51,407 nt of DNA from Cumulibacter sp047975195 (lineage in GTDB: Bacteria > Actinomycetota > Actinomycetes > Mycobacteriales > Antricoccaceae): contig JBKEDB010000150.1 in the NCBI GenBank assembly GCA_047975195.1, forward strand, positions 1-51,407, in the 5' to 3' direction. The notes beneath the pieces were generated by a model. That model had not been told where the DNA came from. It was given only the letters and a program-made list of their open reading frames with translations, and did not search any database. The position numbers and the translations under genes were made by a program. How positions within the stretch are numbered: position 1 is the first letter of the stretch; every line of letters begins with the position of its first letter. Of the stretch, positions 33,443 through 41,138 are shown one piece after another.

Positions 33443-34372
33443 GTGCCAGACAGTTACGCCTATCTCGGGCCCGCCGGAACCTTCACCCAACAAGCGCTGC
33501 TGATGATCCCGGAGGTTCGGGACGGCGAACAGGTGCCGCAGGCCGGCGTGCCGGCGGTCGCTGCGGCCGTTCGATCGGGGGAAACGACGTACGGCCTGAT
33601 GCCGCTCGAGAACTCTGTTGAGGGCCCCGTGTCGGTGACCACCGATGAATTGGTTGTCGGCGAGCCGTTGCAGATCGTCCGCGAGGTTTTCCTGCCGGTG
33701 TCGTTCGTGCTGGCCGCACGCGAGCCGCTCGACCTCGACGCCATCAAGACGGTCGTGAGCCACCCGCACGCGCACGGGCAGACCAGGGCTTGGGTTCAGC
33801 AGCACTTGCCGAACGCGCAGACCGTCGTCGCGTCGTCCACCGCGGAGGCAGCGGTACTGGTTGGCAGCGGCGAGTACGACGCATCGATCAGTGCGCGGAT
33901 CGCCGCCGATAACAACGGCCTGCACATCCTCGCCGAACAGGTCGAGGACACCACGGGGGCGGTGACACGATTCGCGCTGCTGAGCCTGCCCGGCACCCCC
34001 GGGGAAGTGACGGGTAATGATCGGACCTCGTTCGTGGTCCATATCCGCCAGGAGCAACCCGGGGCGCTCAGCGGTGTGTTGATTGAACTCGCATCGCGCG
34101 CGATCAACTTGACCCGGATCGAGTCGCGGCCGTGGCGCGAACGAGTGGGCGAGTACCACTTCATTCTCGAATGCGAGGGGCACGTCTCGGACCCGCGGGT
34201 GGGCGACGCAGTGGCGGCGCTTCATCGCACCTGCCGCGACGTGAGATTCCTGGGGTCATATCCGCGCGGTGACCGGCAGAACGAGAAGCTTCCGGACGAC
34301 GCGACCGACCATGCGTTCGCCGAGGCCGCTCAGTGGCTCGCGACAGTACGTCGGGACGGTGCATCGTCGTGA
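33443..34372 (+). CDS. pheA: Prephenate dehydratase
   Basis: This 309-residue enzyme converts prephenate to phenylpyruvate in phenylalanine synthesis. The catalytic domain opens SYAYLGPAGTFTQQALLMI, has the ENSVEGPV motif and ends with the catalytic TRF (GAVTRFALL). An ACT regulatory domain follows: GALSGVLIELASRAINLTRI and the ESRP motif that binds phenylalanine, so feedback inhibition is expected. It is a stand-alone dehydratase without a chorismate mutase domain. GTG 33443 is likely leaderless. The histidine phosphatase gene is translationally coupled downstream, an arrangement also seen in mycobacteria. Confidence 0.95.
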   Translation: MPDSYAYLGPAGTFTQQALLMIPEVRDGEQVPQAGVPAVAAAVRSGETTYGLMPLENSVEGPVSVTTDELVVGEPLQIVREVFLPVSFVLAAREPLDLDAIKTVVSHPHAHGQTRAWVQQHLPNAQTVVASSTAEAAVLVGSGEYDASISARIAADNNGLHILAEQVEDTTGAVTRFALLSLPGTPGEVTGNDRTSFVVHIRQEQPGALSGVLIELASRAINLTRIESRPWRERVGEYHFILECEGHVSDPRVGDAVAALHRTCRDVRFLGSYPRGDRQNEKLPDDATDHAFAEAAQWLATVRRDGASS

Positions 34373-35022
34373 GGTTGTACCTAGTGCGGCACGCCGAGAG
34401 CGAAGCCAATCGCGATCACGTCATCGCGTGTTCGATTCCGGGACCTGACTTGACCGACCTCGGACGGTTGCAGGCCGAGACCCTCGCCGACCGGCTCAAA
34501 GACACTGACATCGAAGCGATCTACCACTCGCGAATGACCCGGACCAAGCAGACCGCACTCCCGCTCGCGCACCGGCGAGGGATGGAGATGGTTGAGCTCG
34601 ACGGTTTCCACGAGGTCGACCTGGGCGATCTAGGCGAGCGCGCGGACGTTGAGGCGTACGAGGCGATGGACAAGCTCGCGACGTCCTGGAACGTGAACAG
34701 CGAACTTGATCAGGCTCGTCCCGGCGGCGAGTCTGGACAGAATGTCGTTGATCGAATGACTGCCGAGTTCGATCGGATCCGTAATGCGCACGGAAACAGT
34801 GATGGCGCCGTAGTCGCGGTGGCGCATGGGCTGTGTCTGCGGACGGCGACGCAGCGGTGGGCCGAGGGCGTTTCGCTCGACTTCGCGTACCGTAACGTCC
34901 TGCCGAACACCGCGATCATCGAGGTCGATGTACCCGCCGACCGCTCGCAGCAGCCGCGGATTCTGGAGTGGGCAGGAATCGACCCGGCGACCACCGGCCC
35001 ATCCGAAGGCGGCATTCTCTAA
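34369..35022 (+). CDS. Histidine phosphatase (phosphoglycerate mutase-like) family protein
   Basis: This 217-residue protein uses phosphohistidine chemistry. LYLVRHAESEANRD holds the nucleophile His8 in an RHAE variant of the RHG motif, HSRMTRTKQTALPLA the second Arg, and VVAVAHGLCLR the second His. GTG 34369 overlaps the pheA stop (GTGA), so the two are co-expressed. Substrate unknown; phosphoglycerate-type or small phosphoesters are likely. A link to aromatic amino acid metabolism is only suggested by position. Confidence 0.88.
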   Translation: MRLYLVRHAESEANRDHVIACSIPGPDLTDLGRLQAETLADRLKDTDIEAIYHSRMTRTKQTALPLAHRRGMEMVELDGFHEVDLGDLGERADVEAYEAMDKLATSWNVNSELDQARPGGESGQNVVDRMTAEFDRIRNAHGNSDGAVVAVAHGLCLRTATQRWAEGVSLDFAYRNVLPNTAIIEVDVPADRSQQPRILEWAGIDPATTGPSEGGIL

Positions 35023-35027
35023 CTTCG

Positions 35028-35106
35028 ACTTGGCTTAGCTCAGTCTGGCTCGGCTCGGCTTACCTCAGTCCGGCTCAACTCAATCTGGCTTGGCTCGGTT
35101 CAACTG
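35028..35106. repeat. Degenerate short tandem repeat (TGGCT/CTCAGTC units)
   Basis: After the phosphatase stop, variants of TGGCTTAGCTCAGTC, TGGCTCGGCTCGGCTT, ACCTCAGTCCGGCTCAACTC and AATCTGGCTTGGCTC follow one another. They are built from about 15-base units around GGCTNNNCTCA. Units diverge and there is no hairpin symmetry or conserved spacer, so it is neither CRISPR nor a REP element. Slippage-generated repeat in a 3' flank is the simplest reading. Confidence 0.6.
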
Positions 35107-35174
35107 ACTGGTCCCAGCCAGTCGGCTGCCATCGCCGGAGCGGGGAGTTCCAGAGCGGGCGCGAGCGAGGCGCG

Positions 35175-35495
35175 CTAGAGGTAGAGGCCGATCGAGACGT
35201 CGACGCGTTGCGCGGCGACGGCATGCACCTCGCGTTCGCGCAGGATCACGTACGTCTCGGTATTGATCTCGACCTCATGCTGGTCCTCCTCGCCGAACAA
35301 CACACGGTCATCGATCTTCACGTGACGTACCGCGGGTCCGGCGCCTAGCACCTTGCCCCAGCGCAGCCGCTTGGCGACCTGTGCGGTCGCGGGGATCAGG
35401 ATGCCGCCGCTGGAGCGACGGTCGCCGGCCTCGTCGGTGGGCTGCACCAACAGTCGGTCGTGCAGCATCATGATCGGAAGCTTGGAGTCAGTCAC
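35175..35495 (-). CDS. GroES-like co-chaperonin, stand-alone
   Basis: This 106-residue chaperonin-10 fold protein has MMLHDRLLVQPTDEAGDRRS (first strand), the mobile-loop region SSGGILIPATAQ and GKVLGAGPA, ending in VLFGEEDQHEVEINTETYVI. It is about ten residues longer than a standard GroES and has no groEL beside it. Such extra GroES-family proteins occur in actinobacteria; whether it caps a GroEL is not known. GTG 35495 lies six bases after TACCCT, so a leaderless start is likely and explains the missing ribosome site. Confidence 0.85.
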   Translation of the reverse strand: MTDSKLPIMMLHDRLLVQPTDEAGDRRSSGGILIPATAQVAKRLRWGKVLGAGPAVRHVKIDDRVLFGEEDQHEVEINTETYVILREREVHAVAAQRVDVSIGLYL

Positions 35496-35501
35496 CTGAT
35501 G

Positions 35502-35507
35502 AGGGTA
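35502..35507 (-). promoter_or_regulatory. -10 box of a leaderless promoter (GroES-like gene)
   Basis: TACCCT on the minus strand with six bases to GTG 35495. Confidence 0.5.
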
Positions 35508-35706
35508 CCCGGCGACCGGCACCGCACTGCCCTGCCGGTCGATGACGTCGGTGCCGGTGCCTATCGCCAACCCGACCGGGCGCGGGCCGCAGCGGGCGCC
35601 CAAGCGGCGCGAGTGCAGCCGAGCCAGCAGATGTGCGCGAACGTGACCGCGTAGGCCAACGAATGTCCGCGACAGCCAACCCTCACCAGGGCCGACCGCG
35701 GACATG

Positions 35707-35783
35707 CCGCAAAAAACGCAGCGAAATCGGCTAGGCATCGCTCATAGCGCGATGCCCTGGGGTTTTCGCTGCGTCTTTTGCGG
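35707..35783. repeat. Nested palindromic repeat, copy 1
   Basis: The outer arms CCGCAAAAAACGCAGCGAAA and TTTTCGCTGCGTCTTTTGCGG pair almost fully. The inner arms GGCATCGC and GCGATGCC pair around a short loop. The 77-bp unit resembles one at 50031-50103, including the flank GGGTCAACCGG. It lies just after the lactate-oxidase-like gene. It could act as a bidirectional terminator or be a non-autonomous mobile unit. The rest of the 310-bp gap (35496-35806) has no other recognisable feature besides the GroES promoter. Confidence 0.75.
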
Positions 35784-35805
35784 GTCAACCGGCCGTGCGG
35801 GGAAG

Positions 35806-37035
35806 TTACGGAATACGAATGTGTTGCGGCCCCAACTCGGACACCTTGGAAACCCCCAGCAGCTGCATGGTGCGGATCATGTCCGAGCGCAAGATCTCCA
35901 GCGCGCGGCGTACGCCGAGGTTCCCGCCGGCCATCAGGCCGTACAGGTAGGCGCGGCCCACGAATACGGCATCCGCGCCAGCGGCAAGACCGGCGACGAC
36001 GTCGCCGCCACCCATTACGCCGCCATCGATGAACACCGGCTTGTCGCCGACAGACTCGCGCACCTCCGGCAGTAACCGCAACGGCGGACGCGACCGCGCT
36101 AACTGCCGGCCGCCGTGATTGGACAGGATCAGCCCGTCAGCGCCGACTTCAAACGACCGCTTGGCGTCCTCGACGTTCTGGATCCCCTTGATCACCAGCT
36201 TGCCTGGCCACACAGAACGTAACCACGCGACGTCGTCGAACGAGACCGAGGGGTCGAACATGTGGTTGATCATGTCCGAGACGGTGCCCTCCCAGTTCGA
36301 CAGCGAGGCGAACTGCAGTGGTGCCGTGGTCAACAGGTTCGCCCACCAGTGAGGGTGCAGTGCCATGTCGGCAAACGTGCTGGGCGTGAGTCGCGGCGGA
36401 ATCGTCAGGCCGTTGCGCGCATCGCGCAATCGGGCGCCGCCGACCGCTGTGTCAACGGTCAGTATCAACGTGGAGTACCCGGCATCTCGGGCGCGTTCGA
36501 CAAGTTCGGTACTCGCCGCGCGATCACGCCATACGTACAACTGGAAGTAGCGCGGTACGTCCGGGGTCACGCGGGCGACGTCCTCGATGGAGGTCGTCCC
36601 CATCGTCGACAGCGAGTACGGGATGCCGGCGTTGTTCGCCTCGTGTCCCACCGCGATCTCGCCTTGGTAGTGCATCATTCGGGTGAACCCCGTTGGCGCG
36701 AACGCTAACGGCATCGCCGAGCGCTCTCCCAGGATGTCGGTGCTGAGGTCGACGTCCGCGATGTCGCGTAGGACGTCCGCCTGAAGTTCGACGCTGCGCC
36801 ACAGCTCGCGTGAACGTCCGAGTGAGGACTCGTCCTCTGCGGAACCGTCGGTGTAGTCAAACACTGATCGCGGCGTACGACGCTTCGCGATCGTGCGCAG
36901 GTCGTCGATGGTGAACGCCCGCGACAGCCGGCGCGCGTGCCCGTTCAGCTGAGGACTCTGGAACCCAAGTAAGGGCTTGAGTTCGGCCCACGTGGGCATC
37001 TGGCGGAGGATCTTCGGCATCGGCTCGTTGCGCAT
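35806..37035 (-). CDS. FMN-dependent alpha-hydroxy acid oxidase/L-lactate dehydrogenase family
   Basis: This 409-residue flavoprotein of the LldD/glycolate-oxidase family oxidises an L-2-hydroxy acid. RRTPRSVFDYTDGSAEDE is the family N-terminus. FAPTGFTRMMHYQGEIA, YFQLYVWRDRA and TLILTVDTAVGG line the FMN site, and the catalytic His and Arg lie in GLILSNHGGRQLARS. PVFIDGGVMGGGDVVAGLAA holds the phosphate site. The usual RQLD reads RQLA here, a departure from the family. ATG 37035 is supported by a TAGTCT box six bases upstream; ATG 37020 is an alternative. Cytoplasmic side of the membrane; electron acceptor unknown. Confidence 0.88.
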   Translation of the reverse strand: MRNEPMPKILRQMPTWAELKPLLGFQSPQLNGHARRLSRAFTIDDLRTIAKRRTPRSVFDYTDGSAEDESSLGRSRELWRSVELQADVLRDIADVDLSTDILGERSAMPLAFAPTGFTRMMHYQGEIAVGHEANNAGIPYSLSTMGTTSIEDVARVTPDVPRYFQLYVWRDRAASTELVERARDAGYSTLILTVDTAVGGARLRDARNGLTIPPRLTPSTFADMALHPHWWANLLTTAPLQFASLSNWEGTVSDMINHMFDPSVSFDDVAWLRSVWPGKLVIKGIQNVEDAKRSFEVGADGLILSNHGGRQLARSRPPLRLLPEVRESVGDKPVFIDGGVMGGGDVVAGLAAGADAVFVGRAYLYGLMAGGNLGVRRALEILRSDMIRTMQLLGVSKVSELGPQHIRIP

Positions 37036-37041
37036 TTTCCG

Positions 37042-37047
37042 AGACTA
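37042..37047 (-). promoter_or_regulatory. -10 box of a leaderless promoter (hydroxy acid oxidase)
   Basis: TAGTCT on the minus strand with six bases to ATG 37035. Confidence 0.5.
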
Positions 37048-37117
37048 TCGCCGCGGTCGGGTATACGGCCAACCCATCGGCGCTGCCAGCACCGACGGGA
37101 CCGACGTCTGCGAACAC

Positions 37118-37154
37118 GAAAGGGCGCCGCGCGTTGGTCGCGCGACGCCCTTTC
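37118..37154 (-). terminator. Terminator of the glycine-betaine operon
   Basis: GAAAGGGCG...CGCGCG pairs with CGCGCG...CGCCCTTTC around a five-base loop, 30 bp after the binding-protein stop on the minus strand. The arms end in TTTC, giving a short U-run. It separates the betaine operon from the next gene on the same strand. Confidence 0.8.
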
Positions 37155-37183
37155 AGCGGCGTGGGTCCATAAGACCCGGAAAC

Positions 37184-38173
37184 TTAGACCAGCGCACCGG
37201 CCTTCAGATCACCGATGTAGTCCGGGTTGGCTTCGAGCCATTCGGCAACGGCCTTCTCGGGCTGCTTGTTGTCGTACTTGTTGACCATCAGGTCTTCGAT
37301 TTCACCCAACTGGTCATCGTCCAAGGTGAAGTTCTTGACCAGCTGAGCGACGTACGGGTGGTCATCACCGAAGCCATCTGCCGCGAAGGTGTAGATGAAC
37401 TCGGCGCCGCCCATCAGGCCATCTGGATCTTCCAGGTCGCGCAGATCGTGTGCGGTGTATGCCCAGTGCGGGTGCCACAGCGTCACCGCGACGTTGGTGC
37501 CGTTGTTCTCCGCGTTCTGGATCGCGGCGAGCATCGCGGAGGTGGACGACGTCGTGAAGGTGAGGTCCTCTAGGCCGTAACCGGGGATGACCGTGCTCTC
37601 GACCAGCTGGGTCTCGCCCGCGCCGGCTTCGATGCCGACGAGTTCGTTGTTGTACTCGTCCGCCATGTCCTTCAGATCACCGATGGTCTGCGCCGGCGAA
37701 TCAGCGTTGACCGCGATGTTCAGCGTGGCGCTGTCGTACCAGCAACCGAGGCTCTCGAAGTTCTCCTCGTTCTGCGACACGTAGTCGGCGTGCGTGACCG
37801 GGAGCCATACGTCGGTGAGCAGGTCGGCCTCGCCCGCGGCGAGCGTGGTGTAGCCCGGTCCGGCGTCCAGTGCCTGGATTTCGACGGTGTAGCCGTCGGC
37901 TTCGAGCACGTTTGCGAGCAGGTACGTCGTTGCGAACGATTCGTCCCAGCCGTTGAAGGCGATCATCGAGATTTCCTGGTCGGCGTCCTCGGACGGGTCA
38001 CCGACCTCGGCAGCATCCGAACCGACCGTGCAGTCGGCCCACTTCGAGTCGGCTGCGCTACCGCCGTTACCCTCGTCGTCACCGCCACCGCCACCGCCTT
38101 CGTTTGAGGCGCCGCAGCCGGCGAGTACCAGCGCCGTTGCTGTAGCCATCGCAGCGAGCGAAAGCTTCTTCAT
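37184..38173 (-). CDS. Glycine betaine/proline-type ABC binding lipoprotein (OpuAC family)
   Basis: This 329-residue exported lipoprotein has a signal peptide MKKLSLAAMATATALVLAGC, lipidated at Cys20, followed by a Gly/Asp-rich linker. The OpuAC domain includes EISMIAFNGWDESFATTYLL, AGEADLLTDVWLPVTHADYV and LWHPHWAYTAHDL. Its Trp residues are candidates for the aromatic cage that binds the quaternary ammonium group. ATG 38173 has AAGGAG in front. Last gene of the operon ATPase-permease-binding protein; a strong terminator follows. Expected ligand is glycine betaine, with proline betaine or choline as alternatives. Confidence 0.92.
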   Translation of the reverse strand: MKKLSLAAMATATALVLAGCGASNEGGGGGGDDEGNGGSAADSKWADCTVGSDAAEVGDPSEDADQEISMIAFNGWDESFATTYLLANVLEADGYTVEIQALDAGPGYTTLAAGEADLLTDVWLPVTHADYVSQNEENFESLGCWYDSATLNIAVNADSPAQTIGDLKDMADEYNNELVGIEAGAGETQLVESTVIPGYGLEDLTFTTSSTSAMLAAIQNAENNGTNVAVTLWHPHWAYTAHDLRDLEDPDGLMGGAEFIYTFAADGFGDDHPYVAQLVKNFTLDDDQLGEIEDLMVNKYDNKQPEKAVAEWLEANPDYIGDLKAGALV

Positions 38174-38225
38174 AGGAATCCAACTCCTTCGTCGTTCCGC
38201 GCCGAGGCGCGTGTTCACGTGTGTA

Positions 38226-39089
38226 TTAGGCGTTTGCTTTGGCTTTTTGTTTTTGCCCCGAGCGGCTGCCGATCGAGTTGCTGAGCCGGTCGAGGTAGAT
38301 GGCGATGATGACGACCGCGAGGCCGGCCTCTACGCCGAGCGAGACTTGGCTTCGGGACAGTGCGGCCACGACCTCGCCGCCGAGTCCCTTCGCGCCAGCC
38401 ATACCGGCCAGAACGACCATCGACATCGCGAGCATGATCACCTGATTGACGCCGGCCATGATGGTCGGCATCGCCAGCGGTAACTGAATCTGTCGCAGGA
38501 TCCGGCCAGGAGTCGAGCCGAACGCCTGTCCGGCTTCGACGACCTCTTTGTCCACGCCGCGGATGCCGAGTTCAGTGAGTCGGACGCCCGGCGGCAGCGA
38601 GAACACGACGGTCGCGACCGCGCCGGGTGTCGGCCCAACGGCGAAGATAATGATCACCGGGATCAGGTAGACCAGTGCGGGCATGGTCTGCATCAGGTCG
38701 AGGATCGGTGTGACGATCCGAGAGACCACGTCGTTACGTGCCGCCCAGATTCCGAGTGGGATCGCGATGAGCAAAGCGATCACCACCGACACGATCACCA
38801 GCGCGATCGTGTTCATCGCGTTGATCCACTGATCAAACCCTCGGATCAGATAGAACCCGATGACGGTAAACACAGCCAGTTGCCACCCGCGTGCCCACCA
38901 CGCCAGCGCGGCGAAGACGAGGATGATGACGTAGTACGGCGGCTCGCTGAGGATCCAGAACAGGCCCTCATGGAAGCCCTCCAAGACGAACTTGATGAAG
39001 TCGAATACCGCGCTGAAGGTCGACGTGATCCAGTCGATCGCGTCCGAGACCCAGTCGCCGAAAGGAATGCTGGGATTAAGCACGTCCAT
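38226..39089 (-). CDS. Glycine betaine ABC permease (ProW/OpuAB family)
   Basis: This 287-residue membrane subunit has an N-terminal non-cleaved part (FGDWVSDAIDWITSTFSAVF), typical of ProW. About six helices follow, and the coupling segment GQAFGSTPGRILRQIQLPLA leads to MPTIMAGVNQVIMLAMSMVV and the hallmark AGMAGAKGLGGEV. LDLMQTMPALVYLIPVIIIF is the conserved mid-protein block. Its start lies inside the last 14 bases of the ATPase gene, so translation is probably coupled. It forms the pore of the betaine importer. Confidence 0.93.
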   Translation of the reverse strand: MDVLNPSIPFGDWVSDAIDWITSTFSAVFDFIKFVLEGFHEGLFWILSEPPYYVIILVFAALAWWARGWQLAVFTVIGFYLIRGFDQWINAMNTIALVIVSVVIALLIAIPLGIWAARNDVVSRIVTPILDLMQTMPALVYLIPVIIIFAVGPTPGAVATVVFSLPPGVRLTELGIRGVDKEVVEAGQAFGSTPGRILRQIQLPLAMPTIMAGVNQVIMLAMSMVVLAGMAGAKGLGGEVVAALSRSQVSLGVEAGLAVVIIAIYLDRLSNSIGSRSGQKQKAKANA

Positions 39090-40398
39090 CGGACTGCTCC
39101 TCTCCGGCGGCGTCTGCCGCGCTGACTATGCTGTCGAGCGGAATCGATCCGGTGGTGAGCGGGCCGTGCGTGCTCTCGTGGGGGGTTCCGTCTTCGTTGA
39201 CCGCGCTCATATCTGGCTGATCGCCGAGCGACGCGATCGAGGACAGCAGCGCGATCCGCGGGATGATGCCGAGGAGACGGTTGGACTCGTCCACGACGGC
39301 CAGCGGGATCGGCGATCCGGCCGATGGCGCAAACAGATTGACGAGCGGTGCATCGGGTGACACGGTCTGTAGTTCCTCGTGCAGCAGATAGGCGTCGATC
39401 CGGCGCTCGCCGGCCTTGACCGCATTGACCATGTCGCGATCGCTGACGTACCCGAGCAGGGTGCGATCGCGGGCGACCACCAGCGCGCCGGTGCTCTGCC
39501 CCTTCCGCATCTGCTCCAGCGCGATCCGTGGACCGGCGTTCGCGCCTACCAGGCTCAGTGGCTTCTCCATTACCGAGCGAGCGGTCAGCACGCGAGTACG
39601 GTCGACGTCCTGCACGAATTGCGCCACGTAGTCGTTGGCTGGATCGGTGAGGATCTCCTCGGAGGTGCCGATCTGCACGATTCGACCTTCGCGCATGACC
39701 GCGATGCGATCACCGAGGAACATCGCCTCGTTGAGGTCGTGCGTGATGAAGACGATCGTCTTGCCGAGAGTGCTTTGCAACTCGACGAGTTGCTCCTGCA
39801 TTTCGCGGCGGATCAATGGATCGAGCGCCGAGAACGCCTCGTCCATGAGCAGGATGTCGGTCTCGGCAGCGAGTGCGCGAGCGAGCCCGACGCGTTGCTG
39901 CATGCCGCCGGAGAGTTGGCTGGGGTATTTGTCCCCCCAGCCTTCGAGCCCGACCACGTTGAGCCAGTGCTCTGCCGACGCGAGACGCTTATCGCGGTCG
40001 ACGCCCTTGACCTCCAGCGCGTACGCGGCGTTTTCCAGGACAGTGCGGTGCGGCATCAGTGCGAAGTGCTGGAACACCATCGAGATCTTGTCTTGACGGA
40101 TCGTGCGTAGTTCGGCGTCGCTTGCTTTCGCGATATCGACACCATCGACCTCAACGCTGCCGTGCGAGGTGGTCCAGAGGCCGTTGAGGGTCCGGATCAG
40201 CGTCGACTTACCGGAGCCCGACAAGCCCATGACGACGAAGATTTCGCCCTCTTGGACGTCGAATGTGGCGTCGATGACCGCTGGGGTGCCGAGCGGTCGG
40301 ACCTCAGAGGTTGGCGCGCCGTCCTCAAGGCGTCGAACGGCTTCCTGTTCCCGCCTTCCGAAGACCTTGTATACGTTCTTTACACTTAGTTTGGCCAC
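39076..40398 (-). CDS. Glycine betaine ABC ATPase with CBS domains (ProV/OpuAA family)
   Basis: This 440-residue ATPase has LSVKNVYKVFGRREQEAVRR as the ProV-type N-terminus. Walker A is VVMGLSGSGKSTLIRTLNGL, the signature LSGGMQQRVGLARALAAET, Walker B ILLMDEAFSALDPL and the H-loop FITHDLNEA. Two C-terminal CBS domains run from about residue 280 to 420 (ALVVARDRTLLGYVSDRDMV; LLGIIPRIALL). In this family the CBS pair senses ionic strength or cyclic-di-AMP, giving osmotic gating. GTG 40398 follows GGAAGGG. First gene of the three-gene operon, with a long leader upstream. Confidence 0.94.
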   Translation of the reverse strand: MAKLSVKNVYKVFGRREQEAVRRLEDGAPTSEVRPLGTPAVIDATFDVQEGEIFVVMGLSGSGKSTLIRTLNGLWTTSHGSVEVDGVDIAKASDAELRTIRQDKISMVFQHFALMPHRTVLENAAYALEVKGVDRDKRLASAEHWLNVVGLEGWGDKYPSQLSGGMQQRVGLARALAAETDILLMDEAFSALDPLIRREMQEQLVELQSTLGKTIVFITHDLNEAMFLGDRIAVMREGRIVQIGTSEEILTDPANDYVAQFVQDVDRTRVLTARSVMEKPLSLVGANAGPRIALEQMRKGQSTGALVVARDRTLLGYVSDRDMVNAVKAGERRIDAYLLHEELQTVSPDAPLVNLFAPSAGSPIPLAVVDESNRLLGIIPRIALLSSIASLGDQPDMSAVNEDGTPHESTHGPLTTGSIPLDSIVSAADAAGEEQSDGRA

Positions 40399-40760
40399 GA
40401 ATCAGCCCTTCCGTCTGCGGTGGTTGCCTGTGGCTCACTCAGTCGTCGACGACGACCTGTGGTGGACGCCGAGACGACACAACCCGCGGCACCGGTACGC
40501 CATCGTTACGATGCCGACCTGAACTGCTCCGACGACCTCACAGACGACAGAGCGGACCAGCACCGGGTCTCAGCCCCGCCACGGGGTAGCTCCTTTGTCG
40601 ATACAACCATCGTTCGCGCATGCGTACGACGGTTTCAGTCCCTTTGTGTCCGATCGGTACGGCTTTTGTTATCGAAGTTATACGGGAGTCGTGATCTATA
40701 CCGCGATTTCACCTGCGATAGGCGGAATGCCGACTCGCGACACTTCCTGACGGCGGATAT
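40399..40760 (-). other. Long gene-free leader upstream of the betaine operon
   Basis: The stretch holds no convincing gene on either strand. On the operon strand there is a short perfect hairpin (CCCCG-TGG-CGGGG near 40573-40585) followed by CTGAGA, and an AT-richer segment near 40665-40700 (CCCGTATAACTTCGATAACA) that may include a promoter. If transcription starts there, the message has an untranslated leader of about 270-300 bases, long enough for RNA-based control. I recognised no known riboswitch, and the ydaO/c-di-AMP core was looked for and not seen. Confidence 0.4.
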
Positions 40761-41108
40761 CTAGCTCCAGCCCAACTCATGCAGGCGCGCATCGTCGATA
40801 CCGAAGTGATGTGCGATTTCGTGTACGACGGTGATGCGTACTTCGGCGCGAACGTCGTCCTCGTCTCGGCACATATCCAGAATCGCGTCGCGATAGATCC
40901 AGATCGTGTCCGGCAGAACACCTGCGTAGTCGTCGAGTCGTTCGGTAAGTGCAACTCCGTCGTACAACCCAAGAAGCGTGGGTTCCTCATCGTTGCGTGC
41001 CGCGACCTGTACGACGACGTTATCCATCCGCTTGGTCAGTTCTGGCGGGATCTCATCGAGCGCTTCGCTGACCATGCGGTCGAACTTCCGCCGGCTCATC
41101 GTCACCAT
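40761..41108 (-). CDS. Small zincin-like metallopeptidase family protein
   Basis: This is a 115-residue minimal metallopeptidase of the Zincin_1/MMP1 type. The zinc motif VVHEIAHHFGIDD (His96, Glu97, His100) lies near the C-terminus. Upstream are the family block LDEIPPELTKRMDNVVVQVA and LGLYDGV. The DTIWIYRDAILDMC strand precedes the active helix. Cytoplasmic, with no signal peptide. Substrates are unknown. It lies 30 bp after the guaB1 stop on the same strand and may be co-transcribed. ATG 41108 or the in-frame ATG 41099 can serve; neither has a good ribosome site. Confidence 0.87.
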   Translation of the reverse strand: MVTMSRRKFDRMVSEALDEIPPELTKRMDNVVVQVAARNDEEPTLLGLYDGVALTERLDDYAGVLPDTIWIYRDAILDMCRDEDDVRAEVRITVVHEIAHHFGIDDARLHELGWS

Positions 41109-41138
41109 GACGCCTGCGCATTCGGGGCTTTTGGCATG

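Noticed and set aside
35028..35106. Possible CRISPR array
   Set aside because: Units are short and diverged with no unique spacers; there are no cas genes in the window.
40560..40600. TPP-riboswitch-like fragment (GGAGC, hairpin, GGGGCTGAGA) upstream of the betaine ATPase
   Set aside because: The second half of the TPP core (CCTGATCTGG-type block and the following stem) is missing and the downstream genes are not thiamine-related, so the resemblance is probably chance.
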